Positions 20,268-29,444 of a stretch of 64,000 nt of DNA are shown piece by piece. Location of the stretch: assembly GCA_902634075.1 (NCBI GenBank), contig CACPJA010000001.1, forward strand, positions 62,001 to 126,000, in the 5' to 3' direction. This DNA is from an uncultured Gammaproteobacteria bacterium (GTDB taxonomy: Bacteria > Pseudomonadota > Gammaproteobacteria > Steroidobacterales > UBA11654). The number at the start of each line of letters is the position of its first letter. Position 1 is the stretch's first letter. A program made the position numbers and the translations under genes. Under the pieces are notes generated by a model, which was given only the letters and a program-made list of their open reading frames with translations, had not been told where the DNA came from and made no database searches.

Positions 20268-21004
20268 TGTCGGAAGAAGAGTTGCAAGAAGAAACCCTGC
20301 TGTCTCATCTTATTGAGCTCCGCTCGAGATTACTAAAAGCAGGTTCTGCGGTTTTGCTTTTATTTGTTGTTCTAATCCCTTTTGCTGATGAGGTCTTCAA
20401 CCGTATTGCTCTGCCGCTTATGAATCAGCTCCCCGAGGGTTCTACAATGATTGCTACACAAGTTGCATCACCCTTTTTAACCCCCTTTAAGACCACGATG
20501 TTTGCCGCATTGTTTCTTGCTATGCCTGCTGTTCTTTATCAATTGTGGGGGTTCACTGCTCCTGGGCTGTACACCAAAGAAAAGCGTTTTGCTGTTCCCC
20601 TGCTGGTATCCAGCACCTTGTTATTCTACCTAGGAGCGCTCTTTGCCTATGTTGTTGTTTTCCCGTTGATGTTTGGGTTTTTCACCTCTGCGGCGCCGGA
20701 GGGAGTCTCTGTAATGACCGATATTTCCAGTTATTTGGATTTTGTATTGGTGTTGTTTTTTGCCTTTGGGTTATCGTTCGAGGTTCCGATAGCAACAGTG
20801 ATTTTGGTCTGGTCTGGGCTAACGAGTATTGAAAGCCTTGAGAAAAACAGGGCTTATGTTTTCTTAGGTGCCTTTATTATAGGAATGCTAATCACACCGC
20901 CGGATGTTATTTCACAGACCTTGTTGGCTGTGCCTGTTTACTTACTTTATGAGTGTGGCATTCTATTGTCTAAAACCCTTAAAATAAAAAGAGATGAGGA
21001 GTAG
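20267..21004 (+). CDS. tatC: Sec-independent translocase TatC
   Basis: LLSHLIELRSRLLKA, FGLSFEVPIATVILVWSGL, ITPPDVISQTLLAVPVYLLYECGI. Confidence 0.96.
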   Translation: MSEEELQEETLLSHLIELRSRLLKAGSAVLLLFVVLIPFADEVFNRIALPLMNQLPEGSTMIATQVASPFLTPFKTTMFAALFLAMPAVLYQLWGFTAPGLYTKEKRFAVPLLVSSTLLFYLGALFAYVVVFPLMFGFFTSAAPEGVSVMTDISSYLDFVLVLFFAFGLSFEVPIATVILVWSGLTSIESLEKNRAYVFLGAFIIGMLITPPDVISQTLLAVPVYLLYECGILLSKTLKIKRDEE

Positions 21005-21012
21005 CTAAAACC

Positions 21013-22509
21013 ATGAACAACGAAGCGATAGAGAACAATTCTAACGACGGTTTTTTTGGCCACCCAATCGGCCTGAGAACTTTGTTTTTGACTGAGATGT
21101 GGGAGCGGATGTCCTATTATGGAATGCGTGCACTTTTGGTGCTTTATATGACTGGAGCGCTTACTGGTTTTAACCCTGGTTTGGGTTGGAGCAGCCTTGA
21201 GGCTCAGGCCATTTATGGGATTTATGTGGGCATGGTTTACTTTATGGTGATCCCCGGCGGTTGGCTTGCTGATAACTTGCTAGGACATCAAAAAGCTGTT
21301 CTCTATGGTGCAATTATTATAGCCCTGGGTCATTTCACTTTGGCATTACCGATGGAACAAACTTTTTTTCTAGGCTTGATTTTCGTTGTTCTTGGAACCG
21401 GCCTCTTAAAAGGAAATATTTCTACTATCGTAGGAAAACTCTACAGAGAAGATGATGACCGAAGAGAGTCCGGGTACACCATTTTCTATATGGCAATCAA
21501 CATTGGCTCAACGCTAGGCTTTCTGGTGTGCTCCTACTTAGGAGAAAAAATAGGGTGGCATTGGGGCTTTGGGGCTGCCGGTATTGGTATGACCTTTGGG
21601 GTGATACAGTTCATCAAATCAAAAGACCTGTTGGGTGCCGCAGGCGCGGAACCAAACCCAATTGATGAAAGCAGGCGCTCTAAGATGGTTACGTGGACGA
21701 AAGTCAGCTTGGTGGTTATGTTTGTAGTAATTCTAAGCGGTCTTTTTGGTCTCTTCACAGTTGATGCAAGGCTCTTTGCTGAAAGCTTTTATTACTTTTT
21801 GTGTTTTGTGGCGGGCACCTACTTTCTTTACCTGTATTTCCTGGCTGGGCTGAACAGTAACGAAAAAAAGAACCTTGTTCTGCTTGCTCTCTTGTTTATA
21901 GGTGCAGCGGCATTTTGGTCAGGCTTCGATCAATCGGCGAGTTCTCTGAGTATTTTTGCTAGGGACTACACAGATCTTTCAGTAAGAGGTTACATTATCC
22001 CAATAGGTTGGCTACAGTTTGCCAATCCAATTTTTGTGGTTATTTTTGCGCCTATTTTTGCTGGGGCTTGGATGCATCTTGCCAAAAGAAACCTCAATCC
22101 ATCCTTGCCGATAAAGTTTGCTTTAGGTTTGGCGCTAATGGCGCTGAGCTTTATTGTTATGCTCTATGCGGTTGAGTTAGCTCTTGTTTCCTCTCCCGTC
22201 GGTATGAGGTGGTTAATTATTACCTACCTCCTTCAAACCTGGGGTGAGTTGGCCCTATCGCCTGTGGGCTTAGCGGCGTTTTCGAAATACTCGCCTAAGA
22301 AATACGTGGGGCAAATGTTCGGTCTTTGGTTTACTGCTTCTGCAATCGGTGGTGTTCTCGCCGGTTTGTTAGGTGGAGATGCCTTGGGTGCGGGTTTAGA
22401 TAGTATTTCGCCAGTCTTCGGGTTTATGGTTAGGTACTACCTCCTAATAGCTCTTGGCTTAATAATCCTCTCGTTTGTTATAAAAACCGCAAAAAACACC
22501 GAAAACTAA
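21013..22509 (+). CDS. POT/PTR family oligopeptide:proton symporter
   Basis: LFLTEMWERMSYYGMRALLVLYMTGAL, GGWLADNLLGHQKAVLYG, GTGLLKGNISTIVGKLY, FYMAINIGSTLG. Confidence 0.94.
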   Translation: MNNEAIENNSNDGFFGHPIGLRTLFLTEMWERMSYYGMRALLVLYMTGALTGFNPGLGWSSLEAQAIYGIYVGMVYFMVIPGGWLADNLLGHQKAVLYGAIIIALGHFTLALPMEQTFFLGLIFVVLGTGLLKGNISTIVGKLYREDDDRRESGYTIFYMAINIGSTLGFLVCSYLGEKIGWHWGFGAAGIGMTFGVIQFIKSKDLLGAAGAEPNPIDESRRSKMVTWTKVSLVVMFVVILSGLFGLFTVDARLFAESFYYFLCFVAGTYFLYLYFLAGLNSNEKKNLVLLALLFIGAAAFWSGFDQSASSLSIFARDYTDLSVRGYIIPIGWLQFANPIFVVIFAPIFAGAWMHLAKRNLNPSLPIKFALGLALMALSFIVMLYAVELALVSSPVGMRWLIITYLLQTWGELALSPVGLAAFSKYSPKKYVGQMFGLWFTASAIGGVLAGLLGGDALGAGLDSISPVFGFMVRYYLLIALGLIILSFVIKTAKNTEN

Positions 22510-22648
22510 GGCCCTTGTTGTTTTTTGGCAACTTTTAACCTTGTAACAAACAGTTTCAGGTCGTTTTATTATTTGGATTTTTGGCGTCTCTCGGTTACAT
22601 TATTAGTCGTCAATTAACGGTATGTTAATTAAACAAAGGGGAGAATAA

Positions 22649-25600
22649 ATGAAACATATAAATCGTTTCATTGTGGGAGTTAGTCTCGCAATGCTTATCG
22701 TGACCCCAAACCTGTTTTCTCAAGTGATTGAGGAGATTGTGGTTACGGCACGTAAAAAAGAAGAAAATCTACAGGATGTGGCTATTTCGGTAAACGCAAT
22801 AAGTTCAGAGATGATTAACCGATTGGGAATCAAAGACCTCAATGACGTTACCAAGATGGACCCATCATTAACATTTGATAGAGGGTTTGCGCCTGATGAT
22901 ATTCGAATAGCTATTCGTGGTATCGTTAACAACAGAGGGCGCCCAGTGGTTGCGACTGTTGTGGACGGTGTTGACATATCAAGCGAAACTCTTTCAACTG
23001 CGGGTTCATCGTCTTTAATATCACCAAGAATTATTGATGTTGAACGAATTGAGGTTGTTAAAGGGCCTCAAATTGCACTGTACGGAAGAACGGCGTTTGC
23101 TGGTGCCATACAATATGTCACCAAGGACGCTGCTGATGAGCTTGAAACCAGTGTGAGCCTAGATGTTGCTCAAGACGGTTTTCATGAGACCAGGTTAACC
23201 ACATCAGGTCCTATCTCAGACACCATGGGCTTTCGCTTTAACGCTTTGGCTTGGGACTTTGATGGCTTCCACACAAACTCATTAAGCGGTCAGAATGTCG
23301 GAGGTGGCGAAGGTGTGAGCGCAGCTTTAACTTTCGTTATTGAACCAAATGATCGACTTAAAATTAAGACGCGACTTGATTACACAAATGATGAATATGC
23401 TTCTCCTGCTCAAGCTAGGGTAGCCCACAACGTTCTACGTCAACTGCCAGGTGATGCTAGTCGATGTAATGGTGGTTTTGTGAGAGACGCTAGTTGTGAT
23501 GGAGATGCTGCGGTTTTAGAAGCGGCAATGGCCTTAACGCCATCTACTGTTTGGACCTGTAACCCCTTTGATGGGTCCACTCCGGGATGTTCTCAAGGTC
23601 TAATTCCTTTTGCTTCTCCTTGGTATCCGTTAAAGCCTGCTTTTCCAGGCGGTCCAATGATACCTGATGCCACTAAAGTTGGTTATGCCAGCACGGGGCT
23701 AGAAGGCGATAGAGTAACCGGGATTCCTTATATGGGTCACTTTGATGACATGTGGCATCCTGGCTATGAAGGGTTTATGGTTGATGGAGATGACCTTGTT
23801 ATTGCACAAGATCCTAACCGAGCTCATGCGGGCTACAACAAGGGTCGAGACATGTTTGGCTCCCAAAAAGAAGGTGAAAGACTCCAAATCAATGTCACTT
23901 ATGATGGTGACAACGTCACCTTTAGTTCGTTTACCCACATTGCTGATATGAATGTGGCGCAACAATACGATATTGATAAAGAGCCAGTTCGACATTTTTT
24001 GAATGAATACAACGTCTGGGGTCCAACCAAGCTTTTCAGTCAAGAAATGAGGCTAGCAACCAATAATGATGGTCCTTTCAATGTAACGGGAGGGGCGCTT
24101 TATTGGCACGAAGAAATGACTCAAAACAACAACACTCTCAGCTCAAGGGGTTTTGGATCAAGGTGTTTAATAAGAGTGCATCGTGATTATTTTGGAAACA
24201 TTTTAGGGATAGAGGATCTAGGTTTTTCTTACTTCTCTGGCCCTTGCGGTTATACAGATACCGATATTAATGTCCACGCAGAAGGTTTGATGGCTGGTAG
24301 AAATGCTAACCCAACATTTACTGCCAGAGACACCCAACACTTCTCGCTCTATACGGTTATGGATTATGACTTTACTGACAGATTCACGGCTTCAATGGAG
24401 CTGAGGTGGACAGACGAGAGTGAAGATATGACCGGCCCAATGTCACAAAGTGTCGATACCGGCATACCAGGCAGAGCAGATCCGCCAACGGCTGGTCCTA
24501 GCTCTGTGGAAATTTGTGGTGCGGGTGCTCGTTGTGATGCTGCAGCTCTTTCAGCTGTTGGTTGGCCAGTAAGTACTTTTGTCCAAATTCCGGCTTCGCT
24601 ACCTATGGGTTGGAGAGGCTATGAAACAGTGCCAAGCATCCCTATAACGTTTTCTAAAGAGGGAACTTATGTGTCACCGAAGCTAACACTTCGTTATCAA
24701 GCAGATGATGATCTTATGCTTTTTGGCTCATTCTCTGAAGCAAGGAAGCCAGGTGGTTTCTCCTCAATTTCAGTTGGTGCTTTTGGTATAGACCCTAACC
24801 AAGATGGCAACCCTGAAGAGATCAGCTATGACGAAGAGGTTATGGATGTTTGGGAGCTTGGATTTAAGTCAATTCTTCTAGACGGTGCTATGAGGCTTAA
24901 TGGTGCCATGTTCTTTGAGGATTACACTGATCGTCAAGTTAGTGTGCAAAAAGTTATTGGCACGCAGCTCGGTAACGTTATTGAAAACGCAGCCGGTGGC
25001 CAGGTCTTTGGGTTTGAATACGATCTCCAGTGGCTGTTAAGCGATAATGTGACGCTTTCAGGCGGATATTCCTATCTAGACAGTAAGTACACTGACTTTA
25101 AGCTGACATCTACAGGTGCAGGTGAGATAGCTAGGGTCGGCAACTGTAATATAGTGCTTGTTGAAGGCTCTAAATCTTGTGAAATCGACAGAACAGGCAA
25201 TGTCTTTGAGCGTGCTCCGAAACATGCGGCGAACATCAACATTAACTACACCGATGAGTTCAGAAACACCGGTGCAATGTTCTTTGTTGAGTTGAACTCT
25301 AGATATCAAGACAAGCGTGCGATCGATTTTGATAACAACGTTTGGTTGAAAGATTATTGGAGATTTGACTTACGAACCGGCTTCACCAAGGATAACTGGG
25401 AAGGCATCCTATATGTGAAGAACCTCCTAGATGACGACACGGTTATCTCGGGCGGTAACGGACCAGATATCGGGTTTTCAGACTTTAGGTTTGGCATGGT
25501 CTTCACGACCTGTCAACCGTTCCCTGGCGGACCACAAATTGGTGCGTGTACGCCTGGCGGACCTGGAAAGTGGACCAACCCTAACGGCAAAATTGCAGGG

Positions 25601-25696
25601 CCCAGCATCACAGCTGCTCCTTCCATTGGTAACCAGTGGTATGCAAGCAAGCCTGATCCGAGACAGGTTGGTTTAAGAGTGACTTATAGCTTTTAA
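22649..25696 (+). CDS. TonB-dependent outer membrane receptor
   Basis: Signal peptide, TonB box EEIVVTARKKEENLQDVAISV, plug motif VEVVKGPQIALYGRTAFAGAIQYVTK, C-terminal aromatic LRVTYSF. Confidence 0.95.
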   Translation: MKHINRFIVGVSLAMLIVTPNLFSQVIEEIVVTARKKEENLQDVAISVNAISSEMINRLGIKDLNDVTKMDPSLTFDRGFAPDDIRIAIRGIVNNRGRPVVATVVDGVDISSETLSTAGSSSLISPRIIDVERIEVVKGPQIALYGRTAFAGAIQYVTKDAADELETSVSLDVAQDGFHETRLTTSGPISDTMGFRFNALAWDFDGFHTNSLSGQNVGGGEGVSAALTFVIEPNDRLKIKTRLDYTNDEYASPAQARVAHNVLRQLPGDASRCNGGFVRDASCDGDAAVLEAAMALTPSTVWTCNPFDGSTPGCSQGLIPFASPWYPLKPAFPGGPMIPDATKVGYASTGLEGDRVTGIPYMGHFDDMWHPGYEGFMVDGDDLVIAQDPNRAHAGYNKGRDMFGSQKEGERLQINVTYDGDNVTFSSFTHIADMNVAQQYDIDKEPVRHFLNEYNVWGPTKLFSQEMRLATNNDGPFNVTGGALYWHEEMTQNNNTLSSRGFGSRCLIRVHRDYFGNILGIEDLGFSYFSGPCGYTDTDINVHAEGLMAGRNANPTFTARDTQHFSLYTVMDYDFTDRFTASMELRWTDESEDMTGPMSQSVDTGIPGRADPPTAGPSSVEICGAGARCDAAALSAVGWPVSTFVQIPASLPMGWRGYETVPSIPITFSKEGTYVSPKLTLRYQADDDLMLFGSFSEARKPGGFSSISVGAFGIDPNQDGNPEEISYDEEVMDVWELGFKSILLDGAMRLNGAMFFEDYTDRQVSVQKVIGTQLGNVIENAAGGQVFGFEYDLQWLLSDNVTLSGGYSYLDSKYTDFKLTSTGAGEIARVGNCNIVLVEGSKSCEIDRTGNVFERAPKHAANININYTDEFRNTGAMFFVELNSRYQDKRAIDFDNNVWLKDYWRFDLRTGFTKDNWEGILYVKNLLDDDTVISGGNGPDIGFSDFRFGMVFTTCQPFPGGPQIGACTPGGPGKWTNPNGKIAGPSITAAPSIGNQWYASKPDPRQVGLRVTYSF

Positions 25697-25718
25697 ATCT
25701 AGTCTGTTATAAACGATT

Positions 25719-25750
25719 AATAAGCCCCTTGTAATAAGGGGCTTATTTTT
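25719..25750 (+). terminator. Intrinsic terminator after TonB receptor
   Basis: AATAAGCCCCTT-GTAAT-AAGGGGCTTATT stem-loop followed by a T run; overlaps last codons of the convergent nudix gene. Confidence 0.9.
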
Positions 25751-26270
25751 TTCTAAAGGACAACTCCTCATTAACAATCCCTTGAGAGGCCAGCCAATCT
25801 TTTGCTGCCTGACCTGTTCCGCTAGGCCAGGTCTTTAGCTCTTGTGTTTTGATAATTTTGTAATCAACAATCTCATTGGTGTCCAGGGTTATGTCGTCAT
25901 CATCAACCAGAACATCGTAAGCAATAATGATTTGATTCATCTCAAAAAAACTGTAGACACCAACCAAAGACTGCACCGTTCCATTTAAGCCAATCTCTTC
26001 TTTTACTTCTCTTAAAACACCCTCTTCTGCGGTTTCTCCTGCCTCGTGGAAGCCGGTTACTAGGCTGTACCAATGTTTTGGCCAACCAATTGCCTGTATC
26101 AGTATAACCTCGTCTCTGCGGTGGGTGATGGCAGCCAAAACAGGTGTTGGATTATTCCAAAACACAAACCCACACTCTTTGCCTGTGCACTGCCTTCGTT
26201 CTGCGCCCCCAATTGTTTTGGTCTCGAGTGGATCGGTGCAAAGCGGACAGAACTTATATTCATTTAGCAT
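25743..26270 (-). CDS. NUDIX hydrolase with N-terminal zinc ribbon
   Basis: CPLC...C..CG zinc ribbon; Nudix box GFHEAGETAEEGVLREVKEEIGL. Confidence 0.9.
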   Translation of the reverse strand: MLNEYKFCPLCTDPLETKTIGGAERRQCTGKECGFVFWNNPTPVLAAITHRRDEVILIQAIGWPKHWYSLVTGFHEAGETAEEGVLREVKEEIGLNGTVQSLVGVYSFFEMNQIIIAYDVLVDDDDITLDTNEIVDYKIIKTQELKTWPSGTGQAAKDWLASQGIVNEELSFRKK

Positions 26271-26386
26271 TAATATACTCTAAACCCATGTTGTTTTGAT
26301 TTATAGCTGTTTATTGTGAATAAGATCTAGCTAGCGATATTAAAAAAAACCATAGATAATGTTCTGGATAGTTTTAGGAGTAAATT

Positions 26387-26683
26387 ATGTCGGTTTATTT
26401 GGTTTCCGTTTGTGAAATTACAAACATGAACGAAGGTTTAAAAGAATACGCTCAAAAGTCAGCTGAGCTAATACAACAATTTGGTGGCTCGTATAACGTA
26501 AGGGGTCCAGCGCTTGAAGTATGCGAAGGCGAAATGTTGGCGGGTAAGAGTGTAATAATTACAGAGTTTCCAGATGTAGAATCTGTCCATGCTTTTTGGA
26601 ACAGCGATGAATACAAACAAATTAAGCCTAAGCGGGTGGGCACAGGAAATTATGATATAGGTATTTTTGGGGGAGCAGAATAA
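26387..26683 (+). CDS. DUF1330 family protein
   Basis: 98 aa; GGSYNVRGPALEVCEG, VIITEFPDVESVHAFWNSDEYKQI. Confidence 0.82.
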   Translation: MSVYLVSVCEITNMNEGLKEYAQKSAELIQQFGGSYNVRGPALEVCEGEMLAGKSVIITEFPDVESVHAFWNSDEYKQIKPKRVGTGNYDIGIFGGAE

Positions 26684-26685
26684 AG

Positions 26686-27108
26686 ATGGGCTATGACGAC
26701 GACAATGTCTTTGCCAAAATACTTCGTGACGAGATGCCGTCTCATAGAGTTTATGAGGATGAGCAAACTCTTGCCTTCATGGATATTATGCCCGTTTCAA
26801 AAGGCCACACATTGGTTATACCCAAAACCAAAGGTGAAAATATTTTTGACCTCGATGCGGAGTCTTTGGCTGCTGTCATCAAGACCACAAAAAGGGTTGC
26901 TGAGGCAATAAAAAAAGCTCTTGAGCCTTCTGGTGTGATTGTTACCCAGCTAAACGGTGCCAAAGCTGGTCAGACTGTTTTTCATTATCATATGCACATA
27001 ATTCCAGTTTACGAAAAAGCGCCCTTCCAACCACATGCAAACGATCTCGAGGACTCAGAGATCCTAGCATCAACCGCAGAAACAATTAAGCAAACGCTTT
27101 TACAATAA
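26686..27108 (+). CDS. HIT family protein
   Basis: VFAKILRDEMPSHRVYEDEQTLAFMDIMPVSKGHTLVIPK ... VFHYHMHIIP (HxHxH). Confidence 0.94.
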   Translation: MGYDDDNVFAKILRDEMPSHRVYEDEQTLAFMDIMPVSKGHTLVIPKTKGENIFDLDAESLAAVIKTTKRVAEAIKKALEPSGVIVTQLNGAKAGQTVFHYHMHIIPVYEKAPFQPHANDLEDSEILASTAETIKQTLLQ

Positions 27109-27524
27109 TGAATTTGATAGAGTTTATTAACAACTACCCTCTTCTTGTTGGTGGCACTATAGGTGTTTTTTTGCTGGCAGTTTTCAATGAGTTAAAAATT
27201 AAAGAGTCTAATATCTGTGGGTTAACGCCGGCTGAGGCTGTCAAGCTTATAAACAATAATGCGGTAATTTATGACTTAAGGGACCCAAAAGACTTTGAAA
27301 AGAGGCATATATTAAATGCCGTTAACATTAATCAAGACGAGATTATGGGAAACCCGCCTAACAAAAAGAGCGCTATGGTGCTTGTTTGTGATGGTGGGGG
27401 CTTAAGCAAAAAAACAAGTCTGTCTTTAAGGTCAAAAAACCTTGATAATGTCTTTTATATAAAAGGCGGGCACTTGGAGTGGGAAAATAACTCTCTACCC
27501 TGCGAAACCAATGATAAGGAGTAA
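27108..27524 (+). CDS. Membrane-anchored rhodanese-like protein (YibN-like)
   Basis: N-terminal TM, VIYDLRDPKDFEKRHILNAVNI, VLVCDGGGLS; upstream of secB-gpsA. Confidence 0.82.
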   Translation: MNLIEFINNYPLLVGGTIGVFLLAVFNELKIKESNICGLTPAEAVKLINNNAVIYDLRDPKDFEKRHILNAVNINQDEIMGNPPNKKSAMVLVCDGGGLSKKTSLSLRSKNLDNVFYIKGGHLEWENNSLPCETNDKE

Positions 27525-27526
27525 TC

Positions 27527-27979
27527 ATGTCAGATACTAAGGAAGAGAGACTGGTTTCATTGCAAACCATGTATATAAAGGATGTGTCCTTTGAGGCGCC
27601 CAATAGTCCTGGCGTATTCTTAGAAGAAGAGGTTTTACCAGAAACAAAAATTAATTTGGCAAACACACACGACAAAATTGGTGACGACTCATATGATGTT
27701 TGTCTTAAGGTTAGGGTCGAATCCACATACAACGATAAAACCATCTTTGTTGCTGAGGTTGAACAGGCTGGTGTATTTGTTATCAGGGGCTACACAGAAG
27801 ATGAGGTAAAAGGTCTTATTGCTGTGTTTTGTCCTAACACTTTGTTTCCATACATAAGAGAGCTTGTTTCGTCACTGGTAACCAAGGCTGGGTTTCCTGC
27901 TTTGTTGCTTCAGCCAATAAACTTTGAGGCCCTATACGCTCAAGCAATAGAGGAAGCCGAGAAAAAAACAAAAAACTAG
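27527..27979 (+). CDS. secB: Protein-export chaperone SecB
   Basis: MYIKDVSFEAPNSPGVF, CPNTLFPYIRELVSSLVTKAGFPALLLQPINFEALY. Confidence 0.95.
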   Translation: MSDTKEERLVSLQTMYIKDVSFEAPNSPGVFLEEEVLPETKINLANTHDKIGDDSYDVCLKVRVESTYNDKTIFVAEVEQAGVFVIRGYTEDEVKGLIAVFCPNTLFPYIRELVSSLVTKAGFPALLLQPINFEALYAQAIEEAEKKTKN

Positions 27980-27980
27980 T

Positions 27981-28979
27981 ATGAGCGGCTCTTTTTTGAT
28001 CTTTGGTGCGGGAGCTTGGGGTACGGCCTTATCCATACAGTTGTTAAAATCGAATAACCAGGTTTTCTTAAGTTCTTTTGACGAGGTAAACCTTAACCAA
28101 ATCAAAAAAGACCGTGAAAACAAAAAATATCTTCCTGGTTTTAAGCTAGAAAAAGAGCTTATTGTTCAGCCTTTTTCTGAAAAGCTAGTCGAGGGTGTTG
28201 ACTCAATTATTGTTTGCGTTAAAAGCCCTTATTTTAAAGATGCTGTGTTGACCCTAAAAAACGGGCTAAACGATAAAAACCTGATCTGGGCAACAAAAGG
28301 GTTTGATCCTAACAGCGGTGGTCTTTTATCCTCTATGGTTGCTGAGGAAATTACGACAGAAGCAAAAACAGCAATTCTCTCCGGGCCTACTTTTGCTGAA
28401 GAGTTGGCCGCGGGTAAACCGGCTGCGATAACATTGGCCACCAAGGTCATTGATAATTCAGTTTCGCTTGCTGAATCGATGTCAAATGAGTCTTTAAGGG
28501 TTTACCTTTCAAGCGACCCTATTGGTGTCCAGCTAGGGGGTGGTCTCAAAAATATTGTGGCTATAGCGGCTGGTATTTCTGATGGTCTTGATCTGGGTGC
28601 CAACGCTAAGGCGGCTTTGGTCACAAGGGGGCTTGATGAAATATGTGCTCTTGGGCTTCCTTTGGGTGCTTCCGAAAAAACTTTTATGGGGCTCTCTGGG
28701 GTGGGCGATCTTATGCTCAGCTCATATGACGATAAATCGAGAAATAGAAAGCTAGGCCTATCGATTGGTGGTGGGCTATCGTTTTCTGACGCGGTCAAGC
28801 TGCAAAACGGAACCCCTGAAGGAGTGCACGCTATAAAAACATTGGTTGAGAACGGGGTTGTCAGTAATAAGCACCCGGTTTTGTATTCTGTTTATGAGGT
28901 TTTGTATTCTGGTGCAAACTCTAAGGTTGTTGCCAAAGAGTTGATGCAACGCCCAATTAAAGAAGAGGGCTTACGTTAG
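27981..28979 (+). CDS. gpsA: Glycerol-3-phosphate dehydrogenase [NAD(P)+]
   Basis: FGAGAWGTALSIQL, ATKGFDP, LSGPTFAEELAAGKPAAITLA, GGGLKNIVAIAAGISDGL. Confidence 0.95.
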   Translation: MSGSFLIFGAGAWGTALSIQLLKSNNQVFLSSFDEVNLNQIKKDRENKKYLPGFKLEKELIVQPFSEKLVEGVDSIIVCVKSPYFKDAVLTLKNGLNDKNLIWATKGFDPNSGGLLSSMVAEEITTEAKTAILSGPTFAEELAAGKPAAITLATKVIDNSVSLAESMSNESLRVYLSSDPIGVQLGGGLKNIVAIAAGISDGLDLGANAKAALVTRGLDEICALGLPLGASEKTFMGLSGVGDLMLSSYDDKSRNRKLGLSIGGGLSFSDAVKLQNGTPEGVHAIKTLVENGVVSNKHPVLYSVYEVLYSGANSKVVAKELMQRPIKEEGLR

Positions 28980-29435
28980 GCCAGGGTAGTTTAACTGTCT
29001 TAGTGCCTCATAGACCACAACAGAAACGGTGTTTGCAAGATTAATGCTTCTTGACCCTTCAACCATCGGCACCCTGAGTACCCCCAAGCAGTTCTTTGAG
29101 GATAGCGCATTCTTGGGCAGGCCTTCTGTTTCGCTACCAAAAAGAAAAACGTCGCTTTCTTTAAACTTTATGGCGTTAAAAAGCATTTTACCTTTTGTTG
29201 AAACAGCATAATAACCCTTTCCCGAAAAATGCTCGTTCATCTCTTTAATGTTGTTGTGGTGTGTTATTTTCGCGAACTCTTCATAATCTAAATATGCTCT
29301 TCTCAGGCTTTTTTTCGTCATAGTAAAGCCGAGAGGATGAATCAAGTGAAGGTTGGTGCCTGTGTTTGCACAAAGTCTAATAATATTGCCTGTGTTTGGT
29401 GGAATTTCTGGCTGATATAGTACAATATGCGGCAT
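28971..29435 (-). CDS. trmL: tRNA (cytidine(34)-2'-O)-methyltransferase
   Basis: SPOUT fold motifs PEIPPNTGNIIRLCANTGTNLHLIHPLGF, FGSETEGLP, VPMVEGSRSINLANTVSVVVYEALRQL. Confidence 0.93.
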   Translation of the reverse strand: MPHIVLYQPEIPPNTGNIIRLCANTGTNLHLIHPLGFTMTKKSLRRAYLDYEEFAKITHHNNIKEMNEHFSGKGYYAVSTKGKMLFNAIKFKESDVFLFGSETEGLPKNALSSKNCLGVLRVPMVEGSRSINLANTVSVVVYEALRQLNYPGLT

Positions 29436-29444
29436 AGACCTAGT

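Noticed and set aside
23699-24043. 114-aa ORF antisense to the TonB receptor
   Set aside because: No recognisable motifs; receptor frame is clearly the coding one.
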